A program made the position numbers and the translations under genes. From the NCBI GenBank assembly GCA_937859855.1, contig CALMAR010000155.1, forward strand, positions 1-13,387: DNA of 13,387 nucleotides, written 5' to 3'. The notes beneath the pieces were generated by a model. The model saw nothing but the letters and a program-made list of their open reading frames with translations, had not been told where the DNA came from and ran no database searches. This document shows positions 12,928 through 13,387 of the stretch, piece by piece; positions within the stretch are counted from its first letter, which is position 1, and each line of letters starts with the position of its first letter. The DNA is from an uncultured Kineosporia sp. Lineage in GTDB: Bacteria > Actinomycetota > Actinomycetes > Actinomycetales > Kineosporiaceae.

Positions 12928-13387
12928 ATGCCGAGCGTCACCGAAAAGCCCTCCGCCGCAACCTGTCCCTACTGCCACACCCCAACAGCGAACGGCCTGC
13001 CCTGCTCGGCATGCACCAATGTGGCCCTCAACAACCTCGCCGATGTGCCATGGCTGCTGGACCAGCTCGCCATCACCGTCACCCGCCAGGCAGTGACCAC
13101 CGGCGCATCCGATTCCACCGCCCGGGCCGCCGTCTCACCGCTGCCGATCAACCTGGCTGCAGCCGACGTCCTGACCCGGCTCGTCAAGGCCGTCCGGGAC
13201 TGGGCCGTCTCCCTCGGCGCCGGCACGGTCGAGCAACGGTTCACGGCCACCCGAGCCGAACTTGCCGAGGAATCCCGGCTGCAGGCCGCCGCCACCCAGG
13301 CCGAAGCCGAAGCTGAGCCACCCGAACAGGCCGAAGCCCGCGCTGAACGAGCCGCGGAACTGCAGGAACACCTCAAGGACCTCGGCC
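12928..13387 (+). CDS. Phage-type zinc-binding protein, partial (runs off right edge)
   Basis: The frame is open from ATG 12928 to the right edge, 153 codons without a stop. An N-terminal zinc ribbon (CPYCHTPTANGLPCSAC, Cys13/16 and Cys30/33 by position) is followed by VPWLLDQLAITVTRQAV, a loop, the stretch SPLPINLAAADVLTRLVKAV and 'DWAVSLG'. A long Glu/Ala/Arg-rich coiled coil then extends from about residue 115. This order (ribbon, 'LL..L...ITRQ', 'PLP.N..A') is common among actinophage and prophage proteins of unknown function. A CACCAT sequence lies six bases before the ATG, a weak version of the leaderless boxes seen elsewhere. It probably belongs to another integrated element. Confidence 0.65.
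   Translation, partial: MPSVTEKPSAATCPYCHTPTANGLPCSACTNVALNNLADVPWLLDQLAITVTRQAVTTGASDSTARAAVSPLPINLAAADVLTRLVKAVRDWAVSLGAGTVEQRFTATRAELAEESRLQAAATQAEAEAEPPEQAEARAERAAELQEHLKDLG

Noticed and set aside
1..13387. CRISPR array, tRNA or rRNA genes
   Set aside because: No regularly spaced repeats of CRISPR length and no cloverleaf-like or rRNA-like stretch were seen. The att site is not in a tRNA gene.

Overview
The window is roughly two-thirds G+C, its coding sequence has a strong G/C third-position bias, and its -10-like boxes and frequent GTG starts look actinobacterial. It appears to be one end of a siphovirus-type prophage in a high-GC actinomycete. The family within Actinomycetota cannot be fixed from the window.

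Left part (1-4812, minus strand): a dense structural operon reading right to left. It runs portal, a fused prohead protease/HK97-type major capsid protein, a gp6-like head-tail connector, a tail terminator-like protein, a tail tube protein, a gp10-like protein, a 70-aa protein, and a gene leaving the left edge. Several neighbours share 4-base ATGA or GTGA overlaps, so translation is probably coupled.

Middle (4813-9821): the large terminase lies at 5365-6798, with an unrelated plus-strand gene on each side (4895-5368 and 6864-7307). Upstream on the minus strand are a small zinc-ribbon protein, a 94-aa helical protein, a 26-codon ORF, an HNH endonuclease, a 37-aa cysteine-rich ORF whose stop lies in a hairpin loop, a 358-aa protein with paired zinc ribbons and Myb-like repeats, and another small Cys/His protein. 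No small terminase is recognisable.

Right part (9822-12434): tandem 22-base palindromic repeats, a 159-aa winged-helix-like protein, a small plus-strand gene, a bidirectional hairpin and a large serine recombinase (the integrase). Just beyond the integrase is an isolated internal piece of a TadA/CpaF-type secretion ATPase (about 12444-12785). It has lost its N-terminus at the integrase side and stops matching the family inside the Walker A region. The last gene (12928 to the edge) again looks phage-like. The simplest reading is two integrated elements that both disrupt the same tadA-like gene.

The recombinase inserts the element, HNH and terminase package DNA, and portal, capsid and tail genes build the particle. 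The plus-strand genes look like independently expressed morons: three have a TANNNT box exactly six bases before the ATG, the expected layout of a leaderless actinobacterial promoter. No repressor, excisionase or replication gene was identified with certainty.
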